In this document: positions 42,481 to 51,206 of the stretch, piece by piece
How the letters are laid out: each line of letters starts with the position of its first letter
How positions within the stretch are numbered: the first letter of the stretch is position 1
Assembly: GCA_034505955.1 (NCBI GenBank)
Contig: JAPDQK010000026.1
Coordinates: 1-64,000 of the forward strand
DNA from: Zhuqueibacter pondensis
GTDB taxonomy: Bacteria > Zhuqueibacterota > Zhuqueibacteria > Zhuqueibacterales > Zhuqueibacteraceae
DNA length: 64,000 bases
Direction: 5' to 3'
Program-made: the position numbers and the translations under genes
Notes under the pieces: generated by a model
Database searches by the model: none
The model's input: the letters and a program-made list of their open reading frames with translations, nothing else
What the model was told of the DNA's origin: nothing

Positions 42481-42500
42481 TTATTAGAAATTTCTAATAA
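42481..42500. promoter_or_regulatory. Perfect 20-bp AT-rich palindrome
   Basis: TTATTAGAAATTTCTAATAA is a perfect dyad, with weaker extension by CCAA and TTGG on the outside. It lies 77 bases beyond the end of the CusS-type kinase gene and about 240 bases before cpoB. It might be a regulator site for cpoB or a structural element. No similar site was noticed elsewhere. Confidence 0.5.
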
Positions 42501-42576
42501 CTTTGGCAGGCAAAATAGGCGGAAAGCGTGTAGAAGGGTATCCCCACGCAACTAAAGATTTTCTGAAAGCGGATGA

Positions 42577-43971
42577 TCAACTTGCTGGTATTACGTCGGT
42601 ATCAACCGGCAGGGTGATGAGAAAGGTTGTACCCTTGCCAAGTTCACTTTCGACGGTTATTGAACCGCGGTGGGCCTCAACAATCCATTTGACGAGCGCC
42701 AAACCAAGACCGGCGCCATGCGAACTGAAACCATCCATCGTTCGCCGGTAGAAGGGGTCGAAAATTTTCGACAGGACCTGGGGAGGAATGCCTGAGCCGG
42801 TATCAGCAAATTGCAGCAAAGCCTGGCCGTCCTGTAAATCACAGTTGAGACGAATGCAGCCATTTTCAGGCGTGTGCTTCAGGGCGTTGTCCAGAAGATT
42901 GAATAACACCTGGCGAATACGCATGCCATCGGCTTGTATGAAAACCTGGGGAACCGGCGTGATGAGAACGGTGATGTTTTTGTCCCGCGCCAGCAAACAA
43001 GCCTCTTCATAAAATTCATTGAGCATGGTGTGCAATGCCACACGCTCCGGTTTGATCTTGAACGTGCCGGCTTGCATGGTGCTGAGACTGAGCAGATCAT
43101 CAACGATCCGTTTCATGCGCAGGATTTCATCGTAGATCGAGGCCAGGTTTCTCCGGAGCTCTTCGGCAGGCATTTCCGAATGCATGGCCTCCTCCACTTG
43201 ATTGCGCACGATGGTGAGCGGTGTGCGCAGTTCATGCGAGGCCAGGGAGGAGAAGCTCAGGACTTGCCGCATGCTGTTGCGCATCTTTTCAATCACTTCA
43301 TTGATGCGTTCGATAAGCTCGCCGATCTCATCTTTTGTGCGCGCCGTAATTTTGGGCAATTCCCGATCCAGCGGCTGATGCAGCAATTTTTCGGCATAAC
43401 GATTCAACTCCTTGATCGGTTGCACAAAACGAACGACCAAAAAAATGCCGCTGATCACGACAAAAAGAAGCGTGACCGGAATCAGAAACAGGGAGGAAGA
43501 AAGAATTTCATGAATGGCGGCTTCGATGTCCGTCAGCGGGTAACCGACGTAAATCTCATAGAGATCGTCTTTCACCCCAAAAAGCCGCAGATGGCGGCCG
43601 CGGAATTCCCTGACGGTTAGAGGTTCCAGGAAGTGGCTTTGCCCCAGCGTGCGCAGCCGCTCCGACTCGAGCTGCGGCGAGCGAAAATATTCGGTGCCGT
43701 CCGCCTGATAAATTTCAATCAATTCCTTGCGCGGACTCAGGCTGCTGCGCGCATCAATATCCGACTTGATGTCCTCATCGGGAATATTTCGCGTTTTGTA
43801 GGCTTCGAGAATGCCGCGAACCCATTCGGCCTCGGCGCGCAGTGAATTGTCGAAGTCTTCATACAACGAGCTTCGGATCACTTCCACGCTCACCAGGCGA
43901 AAGAGCAGGAGCGTGATGAGCACGAGCAGACTGTGCCAGAAGACGATTTTGAGCCGGAATGAATAAAACAT
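42577..43971 (-). CDS. Sensor histidine kinase, CusS-like
   Basis: The 464-residue kinase has helices near 10-28 and about 158-180 around a periplasmic domain of 125 residues. HAMP (VRFVQPIKELNRYAEKLL), HisKA (LASHELRTPLTIVRNQVEEA) and HATPase_c (DNALKHT, DTGSGIP, GAGLGLALVKW) follow. The arrangement and the following-strand OmpR regulator resemble heavy-metal-type CusS/CopS sensors. The signal is unknown. It begins five bases after the regulator stop, so the two form an operon. Confidence 0.93.
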   Translation of the reverse strand: MFYSFRLKIVFWHSLLVLITLLLFRLVSVEVIRSSLYEDFDNSLRAEAEWVRGILEAYKTRNIPDEDIKSDIDARSSLSPRKELIEIYQADGTEYFRSPQLESERLRTLGQSHFLEPLTVREFRGRHLRLFGVKDDLYEIYVGYPLTDIEAAIHEILSSSLFLIPVTLLFVVISGIFLVVRFVQPIKELNRYAEKLLHQPLDRELPKITARTKDEIGELIERINEVIEKMRNSMRQVLSFSSLASHELRTPLTIVRNQVEEAMHSEMPAEELRRNLASIYDEILRMKRIVDDLLSLSTMQAGTFKIKPERVALHTMLNEFYEEACLLARDKNITVLITPVPQVFIQADGMRIRQVLFNLLDNALKHTPENGCIRLNCDLQDGQALLQFADTGSGIPPQVLSKIFDPFYRRTMDGFSSHGAGLGLALVKWIVEAHRGSITVESELGKGTTFLITLPVDTDVIPAS

Positions 43972-43976
43972 ATTTG

Positions 43977-44672
43977 CTACGAATCATCCTTCAACATAAA
44001 CCCCTGGGCATAAACCGTCTGGATCAACTTGGTGGTAAATCCATCATCAATGGCTTTGCGCAGATACCTGACATAAACATCGACAATATTGGTGCCGGTG
44101 TCAAAATTGTACCCCCACACCTGCTCAGCCAGGCGTTTACGCGTCAAGAGCTGATTTTTGTTGCGCAGAAAATATTCCAGCAGCGCGAATTCACGCGGCG
44201 TTAGCGTGATCTCTTTGTCGCCGCGTTTCACCGTGCGCTTGAGCACGTCCATCGTGAGATCGCCGGCCTGGAGAATCGACATGCGTTTGACGCCACCGCG
44301 GCGCAAAATCGCTTCGATCCGGGCAAACAACTCGCCGGAATCAAACGGCTTCACGAGATAGTCGTCGGCTCCGATTTGCAACCCCTTGATGCGATCTTCG
44401 ACTTTGTCGCGTGCGGACAGGATCAAGACCGGCGTGGGGTAGGATTGCGCACGCAGTTCTTCCAACACCTCGAATCCCGATTTTTTGGGCAGGTTGAGAT
44501 CCAAAATGATCAGCGCAAATTCGCGGGTTTGTGCTTTGTCTCGCGCTTCCACTCCATCGAAGGCCAGCTCGACTTCATATCCCAGGCGCGTCAATTGCCG
44601 CTCCAGTGACCGCGCGAGTTTTCTTTCATCTTCAACGAGGAGAAGACGAATTTTTTGTTCGGCTGTTTGCAT
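43977..44672 (-). CDS. OmpR/CusR-family response regulator
   Basis: The 231-residue regulator has a receiver (VEDE, phosphoacceptor Asp in LIILDLNLPKKSG, VKPFDSGEL) and a winged-helix DNA-binding domain (LTPREFALLEYFLRNKNQLL, VDVYVRYLRKAID). It pairs with the kinase that follows. I use the ATG at 44672 rather than a TTG five codons upstream. Confidence 0.93.
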   Translation of the reverse strand: MQTAEQKIRLLLVEDERKLARSLERQLTRLGYEVELAFDGVEARDKAQTREFALIILDLNLPKKSGFEVLEELRAQSYPTPVLILSARDKVEDRIKGLQIGADDYLVKPFDSGELFARIEAILRRGGVKRMSILQAGDLTMDVLKRTVKRGDKEITLTPREFALLEYFLRNKNQLLTRKRLAEQVWGYNFDTGTNIVDVYVRYLRKAIDDGFTTKLIQTVYAQGFMLKDDS

Positions 44673-44812
44673 AAATGATCCGACCAAACCAAATGCCCTG
44701 CTTGAAATTTATGAATAATCCGGACGAAGGGCAAGAACTTCTTCCAGAAGTGGCGCGCATAACCTCGACTGCCAGTCTGAACTGGAACGTCTGTGCCAAC
44801 CGGCCATCTGCG

Positions 44813-46924
44813 CTAAGCCCCCAAATTCACAGCAATCCACAACAGTAAAATGATCACGCCGACCAACAACCAGGTGCCGAAGAACCCGAGATAGTCGATC
44901 TTCATGGGCTTGTGAAATTCCCAATGCGTCTTGGGAAAAAGTTTGCGGGAATCGAAATGGTGTAGGTTTTGGGCATTTTCGGCAACTTTGCGCGCATCCT
45001 GTTCCGGTGTCGGCTGCACCGGGGTGTGAACTTTGGCGAAAAAATAATCCAGTGTCTTTTTGGTCGCCGGCTTGGTAAAATAGCTGAGCAGTATGAGCAG
45101 CAAAATCGGAAAGAGCGCATCGAAGGCAAAACGCGCCGCCACCAATTGCGCTTTCGTCCAGCTGGTAAAATCTATTCCCACCAAACTCAAAATCCAAATC
45201 TCCGCGTCGAACCGGCCGTACCCGATGAGTTTGGAATTCGGATCTGCGGGATTTTCACGGGCGATTTTTTCATAAAAAATGGGATAAGGCGGCACCACCC
45301 GTTGCTTGGTGATCTTTTGACCGACATGCCCGGCAAGCCCGGCTTCGACATCCGCTTGGAGTGCTTTGGTAGTTATTGTAATTCGCCGCTCGCGAGTCTG
45401 CTCGAGGAAAGGCGCGTAAGAGCGCGCGGCATCCCAGGACTGAAAGACGTTGGGGATGATCGCCATGATCATGAACGAAACGAAAATCTGAATGATCACT
45501 GCGGTACGAGAGAGACGGCGCCACATAAACCCGAGCCAAATCGCGGCGCCGAAAATGGCCGGCATGGAAATAAAATATTTGAACAACTCGAGCAAATTGC
45601 TGACATACAACGCCATGCCGATTCCACCCACGATCATCAGCACCACAACGATACGGCCGACCAGGATGTAATGCGCTTCGGGTTTGTTCGGCACCAGCGG
45701 TTTATACACTTGATTCAGGAACAGCGCCGAAAGGGCAATGGATTGCGCGTCCAATGAGGACATGTTGGCAGCCAGCACGCCGATCATCATGATGCCCACA
45801 AACCCCGGGCCGAGGAGTTTATGGGTGGTGTAGCCCCAAATGAGATCCGGATCGCTGAGGTGACCGGCATACAATCCGATGGCAATGAGACCGGTCAAGG
45901 ACCAAAAGATCATCATGAAGCGCTTGAACATCATGCCGCCGATTACTCCGAAGCGCGCCGCAGCTTCGTTGGTGGCCGAGCCGCTGACCTGCATCGAAGT
46001 CACGACCGCCACGATCGAAACCAGATTGGAGAAGGTCATGGCGACGATCGTGTACCACGCATACTCGCTCAGGGTTTCCGTGCCAAACAGCCAAAACATG
46101 TGCTCCGGCACGGCGGCATGCAAGCCTTTGAACCCGCCGATGGCCACCAAGCCGACGGGCACGAGCATGATCGAAAAGAAAATCATCAGCACGCCCTGAA
46201 TGGCATCGGTGATCGCCGCGGCGGCAAAACCTCCCAAGACGACGTAAATGCACACGATGCCACCGTAGACCAGATAAAAATGAACCGGCTTGACGTGCGA
46301 AATGAAGGCATTGAGCTTGCCCTGGCTGTCCAAACTCTTCAATTGCTCGTAGCGTTCCGCCTCTTGCGAGCTGAGCTTGCCGGCGACGTAAGCTTCACGG
46401 AGCCGGCGATACTCCTCGTATTGCTCGACACTCAAGCGCTCTTCGACGGAATAATCTTGTGGAGATTTGGGAGTCAGCGCCATAAAAGTTTTGGCGCCCA
46501 CCAAATAGCCGACGGCGCTGCCAATCAAGGCCATGAAGATCGCAAAGACCGCGTAAGCGCCGCCCAGGAATCTGCTCTCGAAACGCTCGTTAAAAAAATC
46601 GCCGACGGTGGTCAAACGTGCGCGGCGGAACAGCATGGCCGTGAACCAATAGAACGGCGTCAAAAAGAGCACGAGATATTGAATCCACATGCCGGCAATG
46701 CCCTGGCGATAGACCTCGCGTGACAACGCCGCGGCCTGGCTCGCATCCGTCGAGGCACCAAAATTCAAAAAAAATTGATAAATCTTGCCCATCCGGCGGC
46801 CGGCGAGAAAATACTCGTCGGTGTTGACCATGCGGGCGCTGAGGCGTTTGCCGATCCAGATCATGACGACAAAGTACAGCAGAATGATGAGGGCATCGAG
46901 TATGTGCAGGCCCCAGATGTGCAT
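44813..46924 (-). CDS. Sodium:solute symporter family protein with two soluble insertions
   Basis: The 703-residue transporter has the SSS fold with more than twelve helices; motifs include VNTDEYFLAGRRMG near the N-terminus, ASTDASQAAALSREVYRQG and ANMSSLDAQSIALSALFLNQ. A hydrophilic, probably helical insertion (about 152-212, rich in Glu, Tyr and Arg) follows the fourth helix. A second soluble loop is near 500-580. The substrate is unknown. GGAGGAAGGA before the ATG at 46924 fixes the start. A MITE-like element sits 47 bases upstream. Confidence 0.9.
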   Translation of the reverse strand: MHIWGLHILDALIILLYFVVMIWIGKRLSARMVNTDEYFLAGRRMGKIYQFFLNFGASTDASQAAALSREVYRQGIAGMWIQYLVLFLTPFYWFTAMLFRRARLTTVGDFFNERFESRFLGGAYAVFAIFMALIGSAVGYLVGAKTFMALTPKSPQDYSVEERLSVEQYEEYRRLREAYVAGKLSSQEAERYEQLKSLDSQGKLNAFISHVKPVHFYLVYGGIVCIYVVLGGFAAAAITDAIQGVLMIFFSIMLVPVGLVAIGGFKGLHAAVPEHMFWLFGTETLSEYAWYTIVAMTFSNLVSIVAVVTSMQVSGSATNEAAARFGVIGGMMFKRFMMIFWSLTGLIAIGLYAGHLSDPDLIWGYTTHKLLGPGFVGIMMIGVLAANMSSLDAQSIALSALFLNQVYKPLVPNKPEAHYILVGRIVVVLMIVGGIGMALYVSNLLELFKYFISMPAIFGAAIWLGFMWRRLSRTAVIIQIFVSFMIMAIIPNVFQSWDAARSYAPFLEQTRERRITITTKALQADVEAGLAGHVGQKITKQRVVPPYPIFYEKIARENPADPNSKLIGYGRFDAEIWILSLVGIDFTSWTKAQLVAARFAFDALFPILLLILLSYFTKPATKKTLDYFFAKVHTPVQPTPEQDARKVAENAQNLHHFDSRKLFPKTHWEFHKPMKIDYLGFFGTWLLVGVIILLLWIAVNLGA

Positions 46925-46970
46925 GTTCCTTCCTCCGTTTTTAAATGTAACAGAAAGCCTTTGATACAAC

Positions 46971-47070
46971 GTAACAGTTCAGTATCCCCCGTTACGGTGT
47001 CATTCAGCAGGCTACGCCCATGGGGCCAAGCTTCCAGAATGACATTTCAAAAGGGGTGGTGAACTGTTAC
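46971..47070. mobile_element. MITE-like element with perfect ends and target duplication
   Basis: The 100-bp element has a perfect 11-bp terminal inverted repeat (GTAACAGTTCA and TGAACTGTTAC) and inner GTCATTC/GAATGAC arms. It is flanked by GATACAAC at 46963-46970 and at 47071-47078, a perfect 8-bp duplication. The ends match those of the copy at 3023. It separates the symporter gene from the nucleotidyltransferase pair. It encodes nothing. Confidence 0.9.
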
Positions 47071-47099
47071 GATACAACAATCAGTCTCGCGCCAAAGTA

Positions 47100-47603
47100 T
47101 CAGGGCTGAGAGGCATCTATCGGCAAGGCAACTAGATTGCGACTGCGAAGATAATCACGAAAAGCCTCGAGTCGTGGTAGGCTTGCGCGATCCCTGGGAC
47201 GATTCGCTGCCCTCTTGCTGGCAATAATGTCATCCAGGCTGGCGACTGGGAATCGATCCGCGATTATCACCGAGCGACTTTTTGCTTCGGCAAAAGTTTC
47301 AATGCCATCCGGTGCGAAGACCAAATCAAGGTCGAACGGGCCGCTGCGTAGTTGCACGAAATCCTTTCCCGTAACAAGGTCACGCTCAATCTCCGGGGTC
47401 AGGTCATAACCCAGTTCACGCAGCGCCGAAATCAATTTACGGCCATTGTCCGGGCTTTTTGCGGGGAAAATGTCGGCATCTTGCGTGGTCTCGGGGAATC
47501 CGTAAAAAATCGCGCCGGACTTTCCGATAAAAAGATACTCGACCTCCCAGCGTTTAAACACCTCGGCCAAGCGTTCGCCTTGTTGATACGAGAATACGCG
47601 CAT
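47100..47603 (-). CDS. Nucleotidyltransferase-fold protein (DUF6036/AbiEii-like)
   Basis: The 167-residue protein has the core FIGKSGAIFYGFPETTQDAD, with a Gly-Ser-Gly strand and a downstream Asp-x-Asp (DAD) as in minimal nucleotidyltransferases, then a third carboxylate in GPFDLDLVFAPDG. Such proteins occur in toxin-antitoxin systems of the MNT/HEPN and AbiE type. It follows a 68-residue gene by three bases, which fits a two-gene cassette. No HEPN-like partner is evident. Confidence 0.7.
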   Translation of the reverse strand: MRVFSYQQGERLAEVFKRWEVEYLFIGKSGAIFYGFPETTQDADIFPAKSPDNGRKLISALRELGYDLTPEIERDLVTGKDFVQLRSGPFDLDLVFAPDGIETFAEAKSRSVIIADRFPVASLDDIIASKRAANRPRDRASLPRLEAFRDYLRSRNLVALPIDASQP

Positions 47604-47606
47604 TTC

Positions 47607-47813
47607 TCAGTAACCCAAATAACTCGGAAGGTTTTTCTTGCACCACTGCCGGTATTCCTCCATGGTTGCGAACGAACGATAAGGAGCATCATCCAATACC
47701 GGCTTGTAGGTGTAGATAAAAGAATATTGCATTCGTTCACGCAACGAGCGCCGGGCAGCAGCATCAAACTCCTTTTGCCATTCTTGTTGCTCTTGAAGTG
47801 TAGATTTTATCAT
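47607..47813 (-). CDS. Small partner protein of the nucleotidyltransferase
   Basis: The 68-residue hydrophilic protein (QEQQEWQKEFDAAARRSLRE, ATMEEYRQWCKKNLPSYLGY) is helical and immediately precedes the nucleotidyltransferase gene. No family was recognised. Small proteins in this position often act as the cognate antitoxin or targeting subunit; that role is inferred from the arrangement only. Confidence 0.6.
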   Translation of the reverse strand: MIKSTLQEQQEWQKEFDAAARRSLRERMQYSFIYTYKPVLDDAPYRSFATMEEYRQWCKKNLPSYLGY

Positions 47814-47902
47814 CGCTCATTGCCTGCCATGTGGTCAACCATTGAAGCAGAGCTTTGATCCCAACTTAAGCATTGTCCACAACTTTTTCAAGTGTATTTG
47901 TA

Positions 47903-49963
47903 TTATATATGGATTTCCACTTTCCAATCGCCCTCCGGCAACGGCAGCGACAATTTCCCATTCTGAAACATCATAGATTGGCCATTCACCTCCGCCTTTC
48001 GCGCTTCTGCTTTCTCAGCCTGGTGAATTTGCAATTCGATCCAATGGCCGAGAACGCGCAGGCGAGATTTCACCGATTTCAATTCCGGCAGCAGCCGCGG
48101 GCGAATGATCAAGCGATCAATCTCCGGTCGTACCCCGAGCAAGTGATGCACGAAAAAGATGATCATCTCCGCCCACGTCCACGGAATGATGCCGACTTGC
48201 GGACACGGCGGTGAGGGGCGAGAACCATAAAACTCGAACCAACTGCCGGCTTCGCCGCCTTGGACATCGTGAAGCCAGCGCAAGGCACGCGAGACTTTTT
48301 CGAAATTGCCGTTTTCGAGATACGCACGCGCGATGAAGAGCGTGGCGAATGGCCACGGCCCCGGCGAATCCGGCTCCGAGCTCACGTGATAACGACCGTA
48401 CCCGCCGATCTCCCAACGCTGATTCCATAACGTTTCGAGATGTGCCAATGTCTTGTACGCCAGCTCGCTTTTCGGATCGATCAGCTCGAAGGCGATGGGC
48501 AAGGCTTCGGAGGAGTCGGGCTCGAGATAGCAATTCGGATCGTTGGGTGGCAATAAACCGGGGGGAAGAGCATCGGCAGGGATCATTGCCAATGCGTGCT
48601 GAACTTTTCCTGAAGTGAGCCGGCGTTTGATGAAATGGCCGTCTTCGATCATGGCAAATTTCGGATGCGCCAGCATGGCCTGCTTGATCATTGCCGCGGC
48701 ATCTCGCCAGCGCTGCGCATGTTGCATATCGCCAATTCGCTCCGCCATGACCGCAGCTTTTTCCAAACCCATCACCACAAAAAGTTGGTATGCCAGCTCA
48801 TAGCCTTCGCGGATGCCATACGCGGCATGACGCTCCCAATACTCGCGTGTATTCTTCAGCAAACGTGATTCCTTGTCCCAGTAAATATCTTGCAACGGAA
48901 ACTCTGCAACCGCAACAATTTTTTGCCAATATTGGCGAATGAGGTGCAGGATCGGCTCGCCGCGCCAGCACCATAGATTCCACAACGCATATAACAGCAC
49001 TCCATTTTGATCCAATTCCACCTCGGCGGGATCGCGCACGCGACCGGAATCAACGGTGTCGCCGTGTTCCGTGACGAATTTGTGCAAGAGACGCTCGATC
49101 ATGGTTTGCGCCAAATCCTGATGTCCCGCCATTGTCAACCCGATGGTAACCATCGCCTGATCGCGCACCCATTCGAGATTGTATTGCCAAATGCTGCCGT
49201 CCATGACGCCGCTGGTGGAAATGGCCGCAGGAAGTTGCGCGCAAGAGGCGGCAAACAGATGATTCAGGGCCGGATTGTCACAGTCCAATTTGGTGGTCGC
49301 ACGCCAGTAATCTTGTGCGTTTGGCGAGGGAAAAGGATCTCGTCCCAAGGCGAGATCAACCTTCCACTCGCCGTCTTCCTCGCTGTTTAAAACATACTCG
49401 AAAATGGTCGTGGAGGCTTCGATGGGTTTATACATGAACGCCGGTTGCCCGAGCTTTTTTCTCTCGCCGGTGGGGGCATTTTTCGGCTCCGGTAGCAGCG
49501 CCCATACTTCGATCTGATGATTCTGTTTGCCGCGATTTTGCCAGTGCACCACACGCCGCAAGCGAGGCTCCTGTGGGAAGGGGCAGTAAAACTCTTCGCG
49601 TACCTCGACCTCTCCGGCATACCACTCCGCCAGAACGGCAGGCACAGAACCGAATCGTTCCCATGATACCTTCAGTGCGGGGACCTCCGGTCGATACTCG
49701 CGGCCATCGACCACCACACATACTTGTGAATCCTCAATCCCGCGCTCCGGATGAAAATTCAACGCCTCGCGTTTTTTGCCTAATTTTTCCGGATGCATAA
49801 ATAACAAGCCTAAAGGCGTTCCTTGACCGGAGCGATTCACCTGCACCGCGACCTGAATGTGGCCATTGCCGAGAAAGTAATAAACACACTTCGGCGGATT
49901 GGTTTGCACATCGGGATGGCCAACTTTTGGGTCGTCGGAATAAATGTGTTCTTTGATGTCCAC
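47903..49963 (-). CDS. Six-hairpin glycoside hydrolase-like protein A
   Basis: The 686-residue cytoplasmic protein has an N-terminal beta domain (about 1-230) and an (alpha/alpha)6 barrel typical of glucoamylase/GH15, GH63 and amylo-1,6-glucosidase families (YNLEWVRDQAMVTIGLTMAG, EGYELAYQLFVVMGLEKAA, WEIGGYGRYHVSSEPDSPGPW). Acidic residues in WVRDQ and YHVSSEPDSPG are candidate catalytic groups. No signal peptide is present, so the substrate is probably an intracellular oligosaccharide. A related protein lies at 51207. Confidence 0.75.
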   Translation of the reverse strand: MDIKEHIYSDDPKVGHPDVQTNPPKCVYYFLGNGHIQVAVQVNRSGQGTPLGLLFMHPEKLGKKREALNFHPERGIEDSQVCVVVDGREYRPEVPALKVSWERFGSVPAVLAEWYAGEVEVREEFYCPFPQEPRLRRVVHWQNRGKQNHQIEVWALLPEPKNAPTGERKKLGQPAFMYKPIEASTTIFEYVLNSEEDGEWKVDLALGRDPFPSPNAQDYWRATTKLDCDNPALNHLFAASCAQLPAAISTSGVMDGSIWQYNLEWVRDQAMVTIGLTMAGHQDLAQTMIERLLHKFVTEHGDTVDSGRVRDPAEVELDQNGVLLYALWNLWCWRGEPILHLIRQYWQKIVAVAEFPLQDIYWDKESRLLKNTREYWERHAAYGIREGYELAYQLFVVMGLEKAAVMAERIGDMQHAQRWRDAAAMIKQAMLAHPKFAMIEDGHFIKRRLTSGKVQHALAMIPADALPPGLLPPNDPNCYLEPDSSEALPIAFELIDPKSELAYKTLAHLETLWNQRWEIGGYGRYHVSSEPDSPGPWPFATLFIARAYLENGNFEKVSRALRWLHDVQGGEAGSWFEFYGSRPSPPCPQVGIIPWTWAEMIIFFVHHLLGVRPEIDRLIIRPRLLPELKSVKSRLRVLGHWIELQIHQAEKAEARKAEVNGQSMMFQNGKLSLPLPEGDWKVEIHI

Positions 49964-50093
49964 GAGAAATGCCTTTCGATTTGGAAATTTGTTTGTAATT
50001 TGCTATATTTATAAAATCAAACAGGGTCGAACTAATCAACGATAAAAAGTACTCAAAAAACTTTTCCCTTCAAGAGAAACGAGGTGATGAGTT

Positions 50094-50417
50094 ATGGAAG
50101 CTTTAACCACGGATCGCCTGCCTACGCGCGAAGAAATTGACGCGTATGGTGAAGCTGCCGACAAAATTTACGAAAAGCTTCGACCGCAGCTCGAAGCCGA
50201 GCACTGGGGCAAGTACATCACCATCAATCCTGTTAATGGCGATTATGCCATCAGTCGGACGCTTGAAGCCGCGGACAATAAATTGCGCAAAAAATATCCC
50301 AGTATCGCATTCGTCACCTATCGAATTGGCTATAAAGCGGTGGCGCATTTTGGCGGTACTGGCGCCTCAGACGGGCGACGTCCCAAAGGGGGTAGACATG
50401 ATCAAGGGCAAAATTGA
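50094..50417 (+). CDS. Small hypothetical protein upstream of an aspartic protease gene
   Basis: The 107-residue protein has a helical N-terminal part (LPTREEIDAYGEAADKIYEK) followed by a domain with YITINPVNGDYAI and YRIGYKAVAHFGG. Such small genes often precede clan AA protease genes, suggesting a two-gene cassette. GAGGTGATG before the ATG is a fair ribosome site. It overlaps the protease start by 20 bases. Confidence 0.65.
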   Translation: MEALTTDRLPTREEIDAYGEAADKIYEKLRPQLEAEHWGKYITINPVNGDYAISRTLEAADNKLRKKYPSIAFVTYRIGYKAVAHFGGTGASDGRRPKGGRHDQGQN

Positions 50418-50784
50418 AAACGGTCTCCATCCCAGAGTATCGGTGGAAGTCGCAGGCCATATTGCGTCCAAAAAGTTTTTGGCACTTATCGACACTGGCT
50501 TTGATTTGGATCTTGCCCTTCATCATGAAGAAACAGTCAAGCTTGGACTGAAAAGCCACAAATACATTTGGGTTACTTATGCCAATGGCGAGCGCATACT
50601 TGAGCCGCTTTGTCGGACGCGCGTGCTATGGCATGGTAAGTGGAAAACAATAAAAGTTGTCCTTTCCAATGATAAAGAACCCGCCATCGGCACGCATCTT
50701 TTACAAGGCTCAGTGGTCACCATGAATTTTGGCAAAAATACGCTCACCATCAAAGAGCTTTCAGGTTTGAAGCGTAGAAAGTAA
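50398..50784 (+). CDS. Clan AA retropepsin-like aspartic protease
   Basis: The 128-residue protein carries the active-site motif LALIDTGFD near residues 28-36, the (I/L)DTG signature of single-domain aspartyl proteases that dimerise. GGGGG seven bases before the ATG at 50398 supports the start. Cellular substrates are unknown. The preceding and following small genes suggest a genomic cassette inserted between two glycosidase genes. Confidence 0.8.
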   Translation: MIKGKIENGLHPRVSVEVAGHIASKKFLALIDTGFDLDLALHHEETVKLGLKSHKYIWVTYANGERILEPLCRTRVLWHGKWKTIKVVLSNDKEPAIGTHLLQGSVVTMNFGKNTLTIKELSGLKRRK

Positions 50785-50797
50785 TCAGATTAAAAAT

Positions 50798-51124
50798 ATG
50801 CCGAAAAAGTATTCCGCACACCTTCCCCGTGATCCGGCGGGCCGTAACCTCATTAAAGAAGCATTGGAAGGCTACCGCCAAATGAATCGGTTCACCGACG
50901 AAGAACTATGCCACAATCTGCCCCAATTAACAGAGAGTGAATCACGCAAAGAATATGCAGAACTTTACGCGGTTTGGGAACACACACGCAAGCATTACCC
51001 CACCAATCCCCAAAGTGATGCAATACTAGACCAAATTCATATTCAGGAATTGGTTGAGTGTCGCCGCCTTTGGGACAAAATCGCACAAGGATTGGCTAAA
51101 AGAGTTCAAAAGAGTTCTTTTTGA
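50798..51124 (+). CDS. Small hypothetical protein of the protease cassette
   Basis: The 108-residue charged helical protein (LPRDPAGRNLIKEALEGYRQ, EELCHNLPQLTESESRKEYA) begins 14 bases after the protease gene. It has no recognised domain. Co-transcription with the two upstream genes is likely. Confidence 0.6.
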   Translation: MPKKYSAHLPRDPAGRNLIKEALEGYRQMNRFTDEELCHNLPQLTESESRKEYAELYAVWEHTRKHYPTNPQSDAILDQIHIQELVECRRLWDKIAQGLAKRVQKSSF

Positions 51125-51206
51125 TTCTCGAAACTAATGAAGACCTGCAGCACTTTGAAAATCGCAATGAAAAATGGCAAGGGGGCTCTTCAAGTTAGGA
51201 TGTCGC

